Origin: Candidatus Zhuqueibacterota bacterium
GTDB taxonomy: Bacteria > Zhuqueibacterota > Zhuqueibacteria > Zhuqueibacterales > Zhuqueibacteraceae
Length of the DNA: 64,000 bases
Assembly: GCA_022616415.1 (NCBI GenBank)
Contig: JAKEEU010000110.1
Coordinates: 1-64,000, forward strand
Direction: 5' to 3'
Of this stretch, positions 33,946 through 43,185 are shown piece after piece. The stretch's first letter is position 1; each line of letters begins with the position of its first letter. Under the pieces are notes generated by a model that had not been told where the DNA came from, made no database searches, and was given only the letters and a program-made list of their open reading frames with translations. The position numbers and the translations under genes were made by a program.

Positions 33946-35591
33946 AGAAACCTCTGATCAAAACCTTGTTCATCTTGCTGCTGCTGCGCAGTGCCGACAA
34001 TTTTGCACAAATCAGCATCAACAGAAAGGCGGACCGCCCGAATATTTTGTTGATCTTGGTTGACGACTTGCGCTCAGATGCGGCGGGCGTTATGGGCCAT
34101 CCTTTTTTTAATAGTCCGAATATTGATCGACTTGCCTTTGAAGGTGCACGATTTCGCCATGCTTTCGCCACTCATTCTTTATGCAGCCCCAGTCGTGCGA
34201 CCATATTGACCGGTCTTTACTCACACGTTCACCGCGTGGTTGATAATAGCTCGCCTTTGGATCGAAAATTTCCTTCTGTTCCTCAAATCTTGCAAGCTGC
34301 AGGATACGAAACGGCTTTTATAGGAAAATGGCACATGGGGCACACGGATGCTAATCCCCGATCCGGTTTTACGCACTGGATAAGTTTTGCCGGGCAAGGC
34401 GAATATATAAATCCCATCATCAATGTTGATGGCCAGGAAGCGCAGATCGCCGGTCATGTGACGGACATTTTGACCAGTTATACGCTTGAGTTTCTGTCTG
34501 GCGAGCGCCGCGCCCCTTTTTTTCTCATTCTTTCTCACAAAGCGGTTCATTCACCTTTAACCCCGCAAGATCGCTTTAAAGGAATCTATAATAAAGCCCA
34601 CATCACTTTTCCTCTAACCTGGGGTGAGGATTTGTCGAGCAAGCCATCATTTCTCCAATATCACCGCGATACTGGGAATTTAGAAGATAGAATCAGGCTC
34701 TATTTGGAAACCCTTGCCGGCGTGGATGAAAGCGTTGGGAAAATTCTGACAAAGCTGCAAGAGAAAAATCTTCTTGACGATACGCTGATTATTTTTACGA
34801 GTGACAACGGCATGTTTTTAGGCGAGCATAATCTTCGTGATAAACGCTTGGCTTACGAAGAGTCAATTCGCATTCCACTGATCCTGCGATATCCGGCATG
34901 GTTCGCAGCCGGGTTGGTTCCTGAGCAGCATGCTTTAAATTTGGATATCGCTTCGACTATACTTGAAGCGGCTAATATTAATGATTTATACCGCATGCAA
35001 GGCATTTCCCTGCACAAGCTGGCTAATGGCGAGGCGCAAAGACAAATCTTTTTGTACGAGTATTTTTGGGATCCGGCCTTCCCCAATACACCGGCGATAC
35101 GGGCGATACGCACGCGTGATTATAAGTACGTCACCTACCTCAAGGTCGAAGAGACCGACGAGCTATACGATCTAAAGAAAGATTCGATTGAAGCCAACAA
35201 CCTGGTCAACGATACGAATTACTCCGCCATCCTGCGCAGGTTGAAGTGGCAGCTTGACAGCCTGCGCATTGCCACCGAAGATGCCATGACTGATACCTCG
35301 GTTGATGCGCCTAACGGCACAATTCCGAAAAAGTTTGCGATGCAGCAGAATTATCCCAACCCGTTCAATGCTGGAACCAGGATTGACTATGGCCTGCCGG
35401 AGGCAACGCCGGTGAGCTTAAAAATTTTTAACAGCCTCGGCCATGAAGTTGCGATCCTGATCGATGAGAAGCAACCAGCAGGATTAAAGTCAGTCCGATT
35501 TAATGCGTCAGGTTATGCCAGCGGTATATATTTCTATCGACTTGTCAGTGGGTCGTTTATTGCTACGAAAAAGATGATCATCATGAAATAA
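33942..35591 (+). CDS. Secreted sulfatase (S1 family) with C-terminal sorting domain
   Basis: 549-residue exported sulfatase that would release sulfate from a sulfated glycan. Signal peptide about 1-22 (FILLLLRSADNFAQ). The metal-binding ILLILVDDLRSDAAG is followed by the formylglycine signature LCSPSRATILTG (Cys to be modified), GKWHMGH, HKAVHSP and FTSDNGMFLGEH. The last ~85 residues form a type IX-like sorting domain (QNYPNPFNAGTRIDYGLP, ending KKMIIMK). It is translationally coupled to the PHP protein, so the two probably work on the same extracellular material. In a cluster that also encodes sulfation enzymes, it could edit the cell's own polymer. No formylglycine-generating enzyme is in the window. 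Confidence 0.92.
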   Translation: MKKPLIKTLFILLLLRSADNFAQISINRKADRPNILLILVDDLRSDAAGVMGHPFFNSPNIDRLAFEGARFRHAFATHSLCSPSRATILTGLYSHVHRVVDNSSPLDRKFPSVPQILQAAGYETAFIGKWHMGHTDANPRSGFTHWISFAGQGEYINPIINVDGQEAQIAGHVTDILTSYTLEFLSGERRAPFFLILSHKAVHSPLTPQDRFKGIYNKAHITFPLTWGEDLSSKPSFLQYHRDTGNLEDRIRLYLETLAGVDESVGKILTKLQEKNLLDDTLIIFTSDNGMFLGEHNLRDKRLAYEESIRIPLILRYPAWFAAGLVPEQHALNLDIASTILEAANINDLYRMQGISLHKLANGEAQRQIFLYEYFWDPAFPNTPAIRAIRTRDYKYVTYLKVEETDELYDLKKDSIEANNLVNDTNYSAILRRLKWQLDSLRIATEDAMTDTSVDAPNGTIPKKFAMQQNYPNPFNAGTRIDYGLPEATPVSLKIFNSLGHEVAILIDEKQPAGLKSVRFNASGYASGIYFYRLVSGSFIATKKMIIMK

Positions 35592-35690
35592 GGCCATTTG
35601 GTTAATAGAAAGTAAACTCATTTTTGAATTTAGGTTTTTTGGCGCCGTTTTTTGAATTTAGAAGAAGGAACAAAGCAAACGGTAGGTGAA

Positions 35691-37049
35691 ATGAAAGTAC
35701 TCTTAACGAGCCTCTATTTTTATCCTGAAAAAGTGGGCATTAGTGTCACCGCCACCGATTGCGCAAAATTTATTGCTGATTTTGGGCACGATGTCTCCGT
35801 GATCTGTGGAATGCCTTTTTATCCTGAATGGAAAATTCACCGTGACTACAAGAATAAGCTATGGACGACGGAGAAACTGGAAAATATCGGCCTAAAACGG
35901 GTATGGGTGTATGTTCCGCAAAAGCCTTCACCGATCAGACGCATTTTGCATGAAGCCACTTTCTCGTTTCTTGTGCTTTTAAGATCCATCATTCAAAGGT
36001 TTGATTTGCTCCTGTGTATTTCTCCGCCGTTGACATTAGGCTTTGTTTCGGTGCTTGTGGCAATGGTCAAGAGAAAGAAGCTCTGGTTCTTTGTCAAAGA
36101 CATCCAGCCCGATGCCGCGGTGGATCTGGGAATGATTCGAAACAAAAAACTCATCAAACTCATGTTTTGGGTCGAGAAATTCATCTATGCCCGCTCAGAA
36201 AAAATCATTGTGCTCAGCGAGGGAATGGCGCGTAATCTGATGGCCAAAGGAGTTCCACGCGCAAAGATATTGATTATTCCCGATTCCATTGACGTAAAGG
36301 AACTGGCCCCACGAAAAAGCGGCGTCAGCATATTCAGACGCCGATATGCGTTGGATGATCGCTTTCTCGTTCTGTACAGCGGCAATATAGGGGTTAAACA
36401 AAATCCCGCCATCATTGTTGAGTGCGCCAAACTGCTGCAAGATGATCCTGAAATATTTTTTGCCGTGGTTGGCGAGGGCGCAATGAAAAAGCCGGTGCAG
36501 GAGCTGATCAACAAATATGGCTTGAGTAATATCCGCATATTTCCACTTTGCGAGCGTTTCGAGTTGGGCGACATGCTGGCTTCTGCGGATGTCTTGCTTG
36601 CACCACAAAGAAGAGAGGTGAAAGATATTGTTGTCCCCTCAAAACTGCTGGCCTATTTCACCAGCAAGCGGCCCGTGCTCGCTGCCGCCCATCCCAGCAG
36701 CGAAGTTGCCAAGATTATCAACGGAAATCAGGCAGGAATGGTCGTGGCGCCGGAAGACGTCAAGGCAATGGCAAATGGTATTTTATCTCTCAAGATGAAC
36801 AAGAACAAAGCCGATGAAATTGGAGAGCGCGCTTACCGGTTTTTGTCTTCGACTTTTTCTCACGAAATTGTGAAAGAGAAATTTTACAAACCCTTATTCG
36901 CCCCGTCATACCCTGATGCGGACGGCATGAACAAACGCGGAAGTCAGAGTTTCGCGTCAGCCGCCGCAACCAAAAGGAAAAATCTTTGCCGAAAAAACAA
37001 AGATTTTACTTTAAAGGGGCAAACGGAGAGGATCATGAGGGAACTTTAG
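35691..37049 (+). CDS. Glycosyltransferase family 4 (B, WbuB-like)
   Basis: 452-residue GT-B enzyme. The start MKVLLTSLYFYPEKVGIS with a following histidine-containing GHDVSVICGMPFYPEW is typical of WbuB-type enzymes. The C-terminal half has VLYSGNIGVKQNPAIIVECA and VVPSKLLAYFTSKRPVLA. The ATG at 35691 has GGTAGGTGA just upstream; the frame from 35652 is less likely. A basic C-terminal extension of about 40 residues (after FAPSYPDADG) is not part of the usual fold. It precedes the initiating sugar transferase gene by 16 nt, as is common for wbuB-type genes. Confidence 0.88.
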   Translation: MKVLLTSLYFYPEKVGISVTATDCAKFIADFGHDVSVICGMPFYPEWKIHRDYKNKLWTTEKLENIGLKRVWVYVPQKPSPIRRILHEATFSFLVLLRSIIQRFDLLLCISPPLTLGFVSVLVAMVKRKKLWFFVKDIQPDAAVDLGMIRNKKLIKLMFWVEKFIYARSEKIIVLSEGMARNLMAKGVPRAKILIIPDSIDVKELAPRKSGVSIFRRRYALDDRFLVLYSGNIGVKQNPAIIVECAKLLQDDPEIFFAVVGEGAMKKPVQELINKYGLSNIRIFPLCERFELGDMLASADVLLAPQRREVKDIVVPSKLLAYFTSKRPVLAAAHPSSEVAKIINGNQAGMVVAPEDVKAMANGILSLKMNKNKADEIGERAYRFLSSTFSHEIVKEKFYKPLFAPSYPDADGMNKRGSQSFASAAATKRKNLCRKNKDFTLKGQTERIMREL

Positions 37050-37065
37050 CTGAGGAAGCATTATC

Positions 37066-38091
37066 ATGTTCCGTAGAAATGGAGAAACCTCCAAAGCCGG
37101 TTGTAAGGGTGAGAAAAATACGGTCGTTGTCCTCTTGAACCACAATGAAGCGCATTCGTCAAATGGTCTAAGTAAATTTTCAGAATATGGTTATCATATT
37201 CAACGCACGATTTCACGAAATGGCGATATCTCTGCTGCCCGGTCCGAATTGCAAAAAGCGATCAAAGAAAAAGAAATCAACCAGGTCTTATTGATGGCGC
37301 CGAGCAGCAGCTTGAATGGCTATGCTGATCTGCTAAAGCTCGACTTGGGCCGTGATATCAAAGTGAAGCTGGCTTTCGAAGAATACATTTCTTTGGGAGA
37401 ACGCGCCAGAATACGAGATATCCTTGGCATTCCCCTTCATCTTCTCAAGATGAGAGCGATCGCGGATGTTGGCAAGACTGTTAAGCGGGTTTTCGATGTG
37501 GTCGTATCTCTGTTCCTTATCGTTGTGTTTTTACCTGTGTTTGTTGTTGTCGCAATCGCCATCAAGCTTGGGTCAAAGGGTGAAGCAGTTATTTTCAAAC
37601 AAAAACGCGCGTTGGCGAGGGGAGCAAAGGAATTCGATTTCTATAAATTCAGGAGCATGGATGAAAATGCCGATGCCATGAAAGACAAGCTGCTTCAACA
37701 AAATGAATCGAACGGAGCATTGTTCAAGATCAAAAACGACCCAAGAGTAACGAAGGTGGGAAAATTCATAAGAAAATGGAGCATCGATGAGCTGCCGCAA
37801 CTTTTCAATGTTCTGAAAGGCGATATGAGCCTGGTCGGGCCGAGGCCGCTTCCCAGCGCAGATTTTGACAAATTGAGCTTTGATAACTATATCCAAAGAT
37901 ATTATAGCCTCAGAGCGAATGCCAAACCCGGCATAACCGGCCTGTGGCAGGTTTCAGGAAGAAGCAGGCTAAATTTTGAACAAATGGTTTTGCTGGACCT
38001 TTATTACATAGAAAATCATTCTTTCTTTTTCGATTTGGAAATATTATTGAAAACCATATCCGCAGTAATTGGGAGAAGCGGGGCATACTGA
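37066..38091 (+). CDS. Undecaprenyl-phosphate sugar phosphotransferase (WcaJ/PglC-type)
   Basis: Initiating enzyme that puts the first sugar-1-phosphate on undecaprenyl phosphate. The catalytic part (about 140-341) has the re-entrant hydrophobic segment [66 protein letters not shown] (in adjacent pieces) and the C-terminal GLWQVSGRS. Only a soluble N-terminal region of about 130 residues precedes it, with no four-helix membrane bundle, so it is shorter than classical WcaJ (about 460 residues). Its position in the middle of the cluster, not at the start, is unusual but not rare. Confidence 0.9.
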   Translation: MFRRNGETSKAGCKGEKNTVVVLLNHNEAHSSNGLSKFSEYGYHIQRTISRNGDISAARSELQKAIKEKEINQVLLMAPSSSLNGYADLLKLDLGRDIKVKLAFEEYISLGERARIRDILGIPLHLLKMRAIADVGKTVKRVFDVVVSLFLIVVFLPVFVVVAIAIKLGSKGEAVIFKQKRALARGAKEFDFYKFRSMDENADAMKDKLLQQNESNGALFKIKNDPRVTKVGKFIRKWSIDELPQLFNVLKGDMSLVGPRPLPSADFDKLSFDNYIQRYYSLRANAKPGITGLWQVSGRSRLNFEQMVLLDLYYIENHSFFFDLEILLKTISAVIGRSGAY

Positions 38092-38104
38092 CTCGGAATT
38101 ATCG

Positions 38105-40270
38105 ATGACAAGACAAATACATACGCTGATCCTTTTCTGGCTGTTCATTGGCACGTTGACAAACGGGTGTGATATTTTCGCCGGAGGGCAGACAAAAGCA
38201 GTTGGTACGCCTCCGTCGCGTTACCATCGTCCCCAAACGCAGCTTGAGAACGCCGGCTTTGAGCTCGGGCAGACGTATTGGAAAGACATTGCCTCCGAGA
38301 TGATCGGCGCCCGCGTGAGCGCGGATTCTGCCGAGGCTTACGAAGGGCAGCGTGCGCTGAAAATCGACCTCACGAATGCGCAGCGTTTGTCCCGCGATGG
38401 CGCTTTTCTCCTGGCCAGCCCGTGGTTGACTTTGTCCGCGGGTGGAAATTTTTCCTTTTCGATTTATATCAAGTGCAATCAGCGCCAAGTCAAAGCGGTT
38501 CTACGTGTCTTCAACGCCACCTCGAACGAAGGGATGCGCAGCGGCACGCAACCAATAAAACCGGTAACCAGAGAATTCCTGTGTAATGAAAGATGGAATC
38601 GGGTAGTTGTCGAAGGCCAGCTTCCCGCAGCGGAAAAGGATAACTACCGTTTTGCAGTGAAACTTACCGTCCCAGCGGTTTACTGGTTGGACAAGGTGGA
38701 GCTCTGGCATAACGGGCAGTCACGCATTCTTGCGCCCCATATTGAAGCCTCGTTGCAACCGTTATCCACCTCGAACCTATTATTTAAAGCGCCGGGCGTC
38801 GCGCCGGCGCTCTTGCGCGTCGTCAATCACACCCAGCGCCAGCGACGTTTGCACTTCGTGGCCCATCAAACGGCTGTCCTCAATCGTTTTGAGCGCACGC
38901 TTGATGCGCAAATCACCTTGGCGCCAACGGCAGCCGAGGTGAAGCGAATGGAATTTGAAGCTCCGTTTGCCGGCATTTATCATATCGCCTGGCAGGTTTT
39001 GGACGAGGAGTCCACGGTCATGCAAAGCGGCATGCTGCGTCTCGCCGCCCGCAACCCTGGCTTGCCAAAAGCTACTGGCGGCAAACCAGTGTGGGGAATG
39101 CATCGCAACGGCAACAACTTGGAATTCACTCTGCCAATTCTACGCGACGCGGGCATTCATTTCCTGCGCAACGTCGCCAACCTGCATTGGAACTTGGTCG
39201 AGCCGAAACCCGATCAGTGGCAGTGGCCGGATTCGTTGTTGGGATATCTGCGATCCCAAGGTTTTACCGTTCTGGGCAAACTCGCTTTTACGCCTGATTG
39301 GGCAGTGGATCCGTCCAGGGCAAAAGGCTGGCCAATACAAAACAAAATGCCCCTGTCGATCTCCTCTTATCGCCAATATGTTCGCAACGTCGTTTCGCAC
39401 TACGCGCAACAGATCGACCATTGGGAAATATGGAATGAGCCGAATTTGCCGCGATATCTTGACGGTACGCCGCAAGACTATGCCGCCTTGCTCGCCGCGG
39501 CAACGGCAGAAATCAAGGCGGTGCAGCCGCAGGCGCAAGTTGCTGGTTACGCGTTGGCAAAGTTTTTCGACCCTTCAACCTTGGATTTTATACAAGCCGT
39601 GATCAACAGCCAGCCGGCGCTTCGCCCGGAGGCGGCCTCTTTCCATCCATATAAGAATGTGGCGCCTGAAGCTGCAGGTCTGGCGGAAAAGATTAATCAA
39701 TTTCGCTCCCTCTTCAAAGAACGCCAGGGGTATGAACCCGAACTGTGGCTTACCGAGCTCGGCTACCAGGGACAGGATTCCGTCAATACCGCCATAGCGC
39801 TTTATCTGCCGTTACGTGAACGGCTGCTAAATGAATTGACGCAAGCGGCTTATTTGGTGCGGTCGGCATGTTTGAGCAAAATGGCTGGCGTAAAATACTT
39901 TTTCGTTTACGCGCTGGACAGCGAACGGATCAATCGCGGACCCGATATTTACGGTTTGTTGGATGAGAGCTGGGTCGCCAGTCCCAAACCGGCTTTGCTG
40001 GCCTACGTCACGCTGGCCACGTTACTCGGCGATGCGAAGTTCGAGAAGCGCCTCGACGTCGGCAATCCGGAAATCTATCTTTTGCAATACCAACGCCATG
40101 ATGGCAAATCCGTGGACATACTCTGGACATCGAAAGGAGAAAAGCATGTAACCCTTTCGAAGCCACCATGGTCTTCTTCCGAAAAGTACGATCTTTTTGG
40201 CAATCGGTTGAACAGGTCGGCGGACTCAATGACCACAGCAGGACCGTTGCCAATTTATTTTGTGTATTGA
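38105..40270 (+). CDS. Clan-A glycoside hydrolase-like exported protein (GH39-like)
   Basis: 721-residue exported protein. The N-terminal hydrophobic stretch LILFWLFIGTLTNGC could be a lipoprotein signal (Cys near residue 22), although the lipobox is imperfect. A beta-sandwich carbohydrate-binding-like module (about 45-210, LENAGFELGQTYW) is followed by a TIM-barrel. The putative acid/base is in HWEIWNEPNLPRYLDG and the nucleophile in LWLTELGYQG, as in clan GH-A/GH39. A role in cutting or trimming the exported polymer is inferred from its position before the Wzi gene. The ATG at 38105 precedes the signal; the frame from 38069 overlaps the previous gene. Confidence 0.8.
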   Translation: MTRQIHTLILFWLFIGTLTNGCDIFAGGQTKAVGTPPSRYHRPQTQLENAGFELGQTYWKDIASEMIGARVSADSAEAYEGQRALKIDLTNAQRLSRDGAFLLASPWLTLSAGGNFSFSIYIKCNQRQVKAVLRVFNATSNEGMRSGTQPIKPVTREFLCNERWNRVVVEGQLPAAEKDNYRFAVKLTVPAVYWLDKVELWHNGQSRILAPHIEASLQPLSTSNLLFKAPGVAPALLRVVNHTQRQRRLHFVAHQTAVLNRFERTLDAQITLAPTAAEVKRMEFEAPFAGIYHIAWQVLDEESTVMQSGMLRLAARNPGLPKATGGKPVWGMHRNGNNLEFTLPILRDAGIHFLRNVANLHWNLVEPKPDQWQWPDSLLGYLRSQGFTVLGKLAFTPDWAVDPSRAKGWPIQNKMPLSISSYRQYVRNVVSHYAQQIDHWEIWNEPNLPRYLDGTPQDYAALLAAATAEIKAVQPQAQVAGYALAKFFDPSTLDFIQAVINSQPALRPEAASFHPYKNVAPEAAGLAEKINQFRSLFKERQGYEPELWLTELGYQGQDSVNTAIALYLPLRERLLNELTQAAYLVRSACLSKMAGVKYFFVYALDSERINRGPDIYGLLDESWVASPKPALLAYVTLATLLGDAKFEKRLDVGNPEIYLLQYQRHDGKSVDILWTSKGEKHVTLSKPPWSSSEKYDLFGNRLNRSADSMTTAGPLPIYFVY

Positions 40271-40315
40271 GGTTCTTTTCTTGATGAACATGACGTACAT
40301 CCGGGACAACAACAA

Positions 40316-41926
40316 ATGAAATTCATTGCTCGTCGCTGCATAAGCCGTGAGTCTGTTTACCGGCTCAAACCGTTGATCGAGGTGGTCATGTTGCTCTGTC
40401 TGAGCAACACAAAAATCCTCGTGGCGCAAGAGATCGCCACACTTCCCACTCATCATTGGGGTTACGAATATCTGCAACAGCTCGGCCTGCGGCATTGCGC
40501 CACAAACTCGATGCTGTTGACGCTGCCGTTGAACTATCAACAGGTGGCGGCGATTTTGGACAGCACCGGCCCGTTGGTCTCTGGCGCCGCTGAACAGTTT
40601 TGGCTGCACAGATTGCAAGCGCTCACCGCCACGCCTGCTTCGCCTCGTCCGTGGCTGCAGGCCGGCGGCCGTGTGATTGCGAACACCGGACGATTGGAGA
40701 CCGACGACCTGCGGTCTCGCCTGGCTGTACGCAGCCATCTCGGCATTTTTCCGGACCGGCACCTGGCGTTGTTCAATGTTATCAATCTCGATCAAACGTT
40801 GCGAGATGATCCGCAATATATCGGCAAGCGCTGGCGCGGCTTCACCGGATATACCGAGCAAGCCTATGCGCGCTTGCATTTCGACAAATATTTGGTTAAA
40901 TTCGGACGTGATTTTCTGTGGTGGGGCAGAGGGCAGGATGCAAGTTTATTGATTTCGGATTACTCGCGGCCGGTCGATCATTTTCTGGCACAGTTGACCT
41001 TGCCGCGGCTGCGGCTGACTTATGTCGCGGGCAAGCTCGATCGCATGCCGTTGGCGGACTCTTTGGCAATGCGCTATGCCGCCGGCTTTGCGGAACGCTA
41101 TCTCGCGGCGGGCCGCGCTGAATTTGAGCCGATCAAAAATCGGCTGCGCCTGGCGATTACGCAAATGGTGGTGAATGGCGGACCGAATCGCGGCTTTGAA
41201 TGGTATTTTTTGAACCCGTTTGTATTTTATCACGGCGAACAGCTCAACGAGAAGGATCTGAACGAGAACCCGAACGGCAACACGTTTGGCGCATTGGATT
41301 TTGTCGCCCGGCCCAAGTCGGGACTCGAGCTTTACGGCCAACTGCTCGTCGATGACGTGCAAATCGAAAAAACCCGGCGCGGCGATTTGGAGCCGAATGA
41401 AATCGCCTATCTTTTGGGGACGGAATTCGCCGATCCCTTGGGCGCGCGCGGAGCGAGCGTCGGCTTGGAGTATACTCGTGTCGCCAATCGCACCTACAAC
41501 ACCATACAGCCGTGGGAAAAATTTTTGCACCGGAATCGTCCGCTCGCGCACTTTCTCGGCAATGATTTCGACCGGTGGCTGCTGCGCGCGAGCATGTACG
41601 CCGGAAAGCAAGTGCAGATTTTTTTGATAGCCGAGTTGCAGCGTCGCGGCGAAGGCCGCATCGATTCAGTGTTCGATCAGCCGTTTAAAGGCCTCCCGTT
41701 GGAGGAAGGTTACAGCGAAAATTTCCCCACCGGCGTGGTCGAGAAAAGCTGGCATCTTCGTCTGGAGGCGCGTTGGCATCCGCGCCCGGGGTTTTTCCTG
41801 GCAATACACGGGCAATATGCGCGCCACCAGAATTTTGCGCATCGCGCCGGCGTGAAAGAGAGCGACGCCGGCTTGTTTCTGCAAGTATGGTGGGAAAAAG
41901 ATTGGTTGATTCCAATCGGCAATTAG
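40316..41926 (+). CDS. Wzi-like capsule assembly outer-membrane protein
   Basis: 536-residue outer-membrane beta-barrel protein of the capsule assembly Wzi family. A signal-like segment (VVMLLCLSNTKILVAQ) is followed by a helical leader with YEYLQQLGLRH, then alternating amphipathic strands such as VKFGRDFLWWGRGQDASLL and FLNPFVFYHGEQLNE. The C-terminus is barrel-like (LFLQVWWEKDWLIPIGN). Wzi anchors capsule at the cell surface in enteric bacteria. Its presence indicates surface-attached polymer rather than only free slime. Confidence 0.87.
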   Translation: MKFIARRCISRESVYRLKPLIEVVMLLCLSNTKILVAQEIATLPTHHWGYEYLQQLGLRHCATNSMLLTLPLNYQQVAAILDSTGPLVSGAAEQFWLHRLQALTATPASPRPWLQAGGRVIANTGRLETDDLRSRLAVRSHLGIFPDRHLALFNVINLDQTLRDDPQYIGKRWRGFTGYTEQAYARLHFDKYLVKFGRDFLWWGRGQDASLLISDYSRPVDHFLAQLTLPRLRLTYVAGKLDRMPLADSLAMRYAAGFAERYLAAGRAEFEPIKNRLRLAITQMVVNGGPNRGFEWYFLNPFVFYHGEQLNEKDLNENPNGNTFGALDFVARPKSGLELYGQLLVDDVQIEKTRRGDLEPNEIAYLLGTEFADPLGARGASVGLEYTRVANRTYNTIQPWEKFLHRNRPLAHFLGNDFDRWLLRASMYAGKQVQIFLIAELQRRGEGRIDSVFDQPFKGLPLEEGYSENFPTGVVEKSWHLRLEARWHPRPGFFLAIHGQYARHQNFAHRAGVKESDAGLFLQVWWEKDWLIPIGN

Positions 41927-42111
41927 CACGTTCGCAGTAACGCCTTCTCCGCCCCGCATCCTCTAAAAATAAGGAAAGGCGGAGCGGGGTAGGCGTCCTG
42001 AATTGCCAAACACTCAAAGGGCTATTGCAAACTTTATTTTACATCAATGATGGCGTGTAGTGGTATTTTCAAGCGCTCTTCTTCGCCTCGAGCATCCGGC
42101 CCCTAATGAAG
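41927..42111. other. Gene-free spacer after wzi-like gene
   Basis: GC-rich words ACGCCT (41939) and AGGCGT (41988) flank related CCGCCCCGC and GGCGGAGCGGGG, so a hairpin can form after the Wzi stop. The line GGGCTATTGCAAACTTTATTTT (42018 on) resembles GGGCTACTACAAACTTATTTT just before gmhA. No gene is seen. Confidence 0.45.
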
Positions 42112-42287
42112 TTTGACGATCAAAATCGGTAATGGGCAAATCAGAACTCATCCCCTAAATCCCCTTCTCTTGAAAAGAGAAGGGGACTTTCAGAGCTTCA
42201 AGCCTGCTTCTCCCCCTTCTCTTCCCAAGAGAAGGGGGCAGGGGGATGAGTTCAGGCTGAAGAACATTACCGAACTTGAAAGTCAAA
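42112..42287. repeat. Nested MITE-like palindrome, about 176 bp
   Basis: Outer arms TTTGAC...CGGTAATG (42112-42134) and CATTACCG...GTCAAA (42265-42287) are imperfect terminal inverted repeats. Inside, CTCATCCCC...CCCCTTCTCTT (from 42147) is answered by AAGAGAAGGGGG...GGGGGATGAG (to 42250), with two local hairpins CCCCTTCTCTT-gaa-AAGAGAAGGGG and its partner. There is no open frame. Confidence 0.65.
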
Positions 42288-42332
42288 ACTCATAAGGGGG
42301 CTACTACAAACTTATTTTTTAGGAACGTCCAA

Positions 42333-42914
42333 ATGAACCAAACCGAGCAATTCATCCGCGAAACGATTGAAGCGAGCATCAACGTCAAAAACATCTTGCT
42401 GCAGCGGTGTGTCCACGAAATTCTCGAAACCGGTCTCGAGCTGGCAAGATCGATCCGGGCCGGTGGCAAAATTTTGTTCTGCGGCAACGGCGGCAGCGCC
42501 GCGGACGCGCAGCACCTCGCGGCCGAGCTGGTTGGGCATCTGCGCCGCGAGCGCCGGCCATTGGCAGGCCTGGCTTTAACGACCGACACTTCGATTTTGA
42601 CCGCAGTCGGCAATGATTACGCATTTCGCGATATTTTTGTCCGGCAAGTGCAGGCGCTTGGCCTCCCGGGTGATGTGCTTGTCGGTATCAGCACCTCGGG
42701 CAACTCGGAAAATGTCCTGACCGCAGCCCAGACGGCACGGAAACAGGGATTGATCACCGTTGGCTTGTTAGGCAGGGATGGTGGAAAGATTGCACCGGTC
42801 GTCGATCATAAAGTTATCGTTCCGTCAAATGATTCCCAGCGCATTCAGGAATGTCATATTCTGACCGGCCATATCTGGATGGAGATTATCGAACAAGAGC
42901 TTTTTGGCCGGTGA
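42333..42914 (+). CDS. gmhA: D-sedoheptulose 7-phosphate isomerase
   Basis: Converts sedoheptulose 7-phosphate to D-glycero-D-manno-heptose 7-phosphate, the first step of nucleotide-heptose synthesis. It is a 193-residue SIS-domain protein with CGNGGSAADAQHLAAELVG (about residues 51-69), GISTSGNSENVLTA and the C-terminal HILTGHIWMEIIEQELFG. The ATG at 42333 has AGGAAC upstream. No heptose kinase or nucleotidyltransferase gene is seen, so those would be encoded elsewhere. Its presence suggests a heptose in the polymer. Confidence 0.92.
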   Translation: MNQTEQFIRETIEASINVKNILLQRCVHEILETGLELARSIRAGGKILFCGNGGSAADAQHLAAELVGHLRRERRPLAGLALTTDTSILTAVGNDYAFRDIFVRQVQALGLPGDVLVGISTSGNSENVLTAAQTARKQGLITVGLLGRDGGKIAPVVDHKVIVPSNDSQRIQECHILTGHIWMEIIEQELFGR

Positions 42915-43048
42915 GCCGTGGCATCAGAAAGTTTGACGATGAGCGAGCCGTTCACGACATCCATCGGGCGATACAAGAGCATCTGGCGGCCTATGACGCT
43001 CACATCATTACCCACGTCATTGCAAAGCACAAAGGTGGCGCAAGATGA
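42911..43048 (+). CDS. Possible small coupled ORF (45 aa), unknown
   Basis: A GTG at 42911 overlaps the gmhA stop by 4 nt (GTGA) and opens a 45-residue frame (RKFDDERAVHDIHRAIQEHL, ending KHKGGAR), predicted helical and rich in His. The stop at 43046 overlaps an ATG of an 11-codon frame. I do not recognise it. It could be a gene remnant or chance reading of a 270-bp spacer before the next glycosyltransferase gene. Confidence 0.25.
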   Translation: MSRGIRKFDDERAVHDIHRAIQEHLAAYDAHIITHVIAKHKGGAR

Positions 43049-43185
43049 CAGAGAATCTGATTCCGCAGATTTCACAGTGAACGGTAATTCTATAGTTAGG
43101 ACACGCGATGATTCTGTTGTGGAAATCTCCGAGAGTAACGGAAAGAATCAAACACGAACAACCGTTTAGGATCAGGCTGTATCTA

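Noticed and set aside
38105..38175. Definite lipoprotein assignment for the glycosidase-like protein
   Set aside because: The Cys is preceded by T-N-G rather than a standard lipobox, so only a possible lipoprotein signal is noted.
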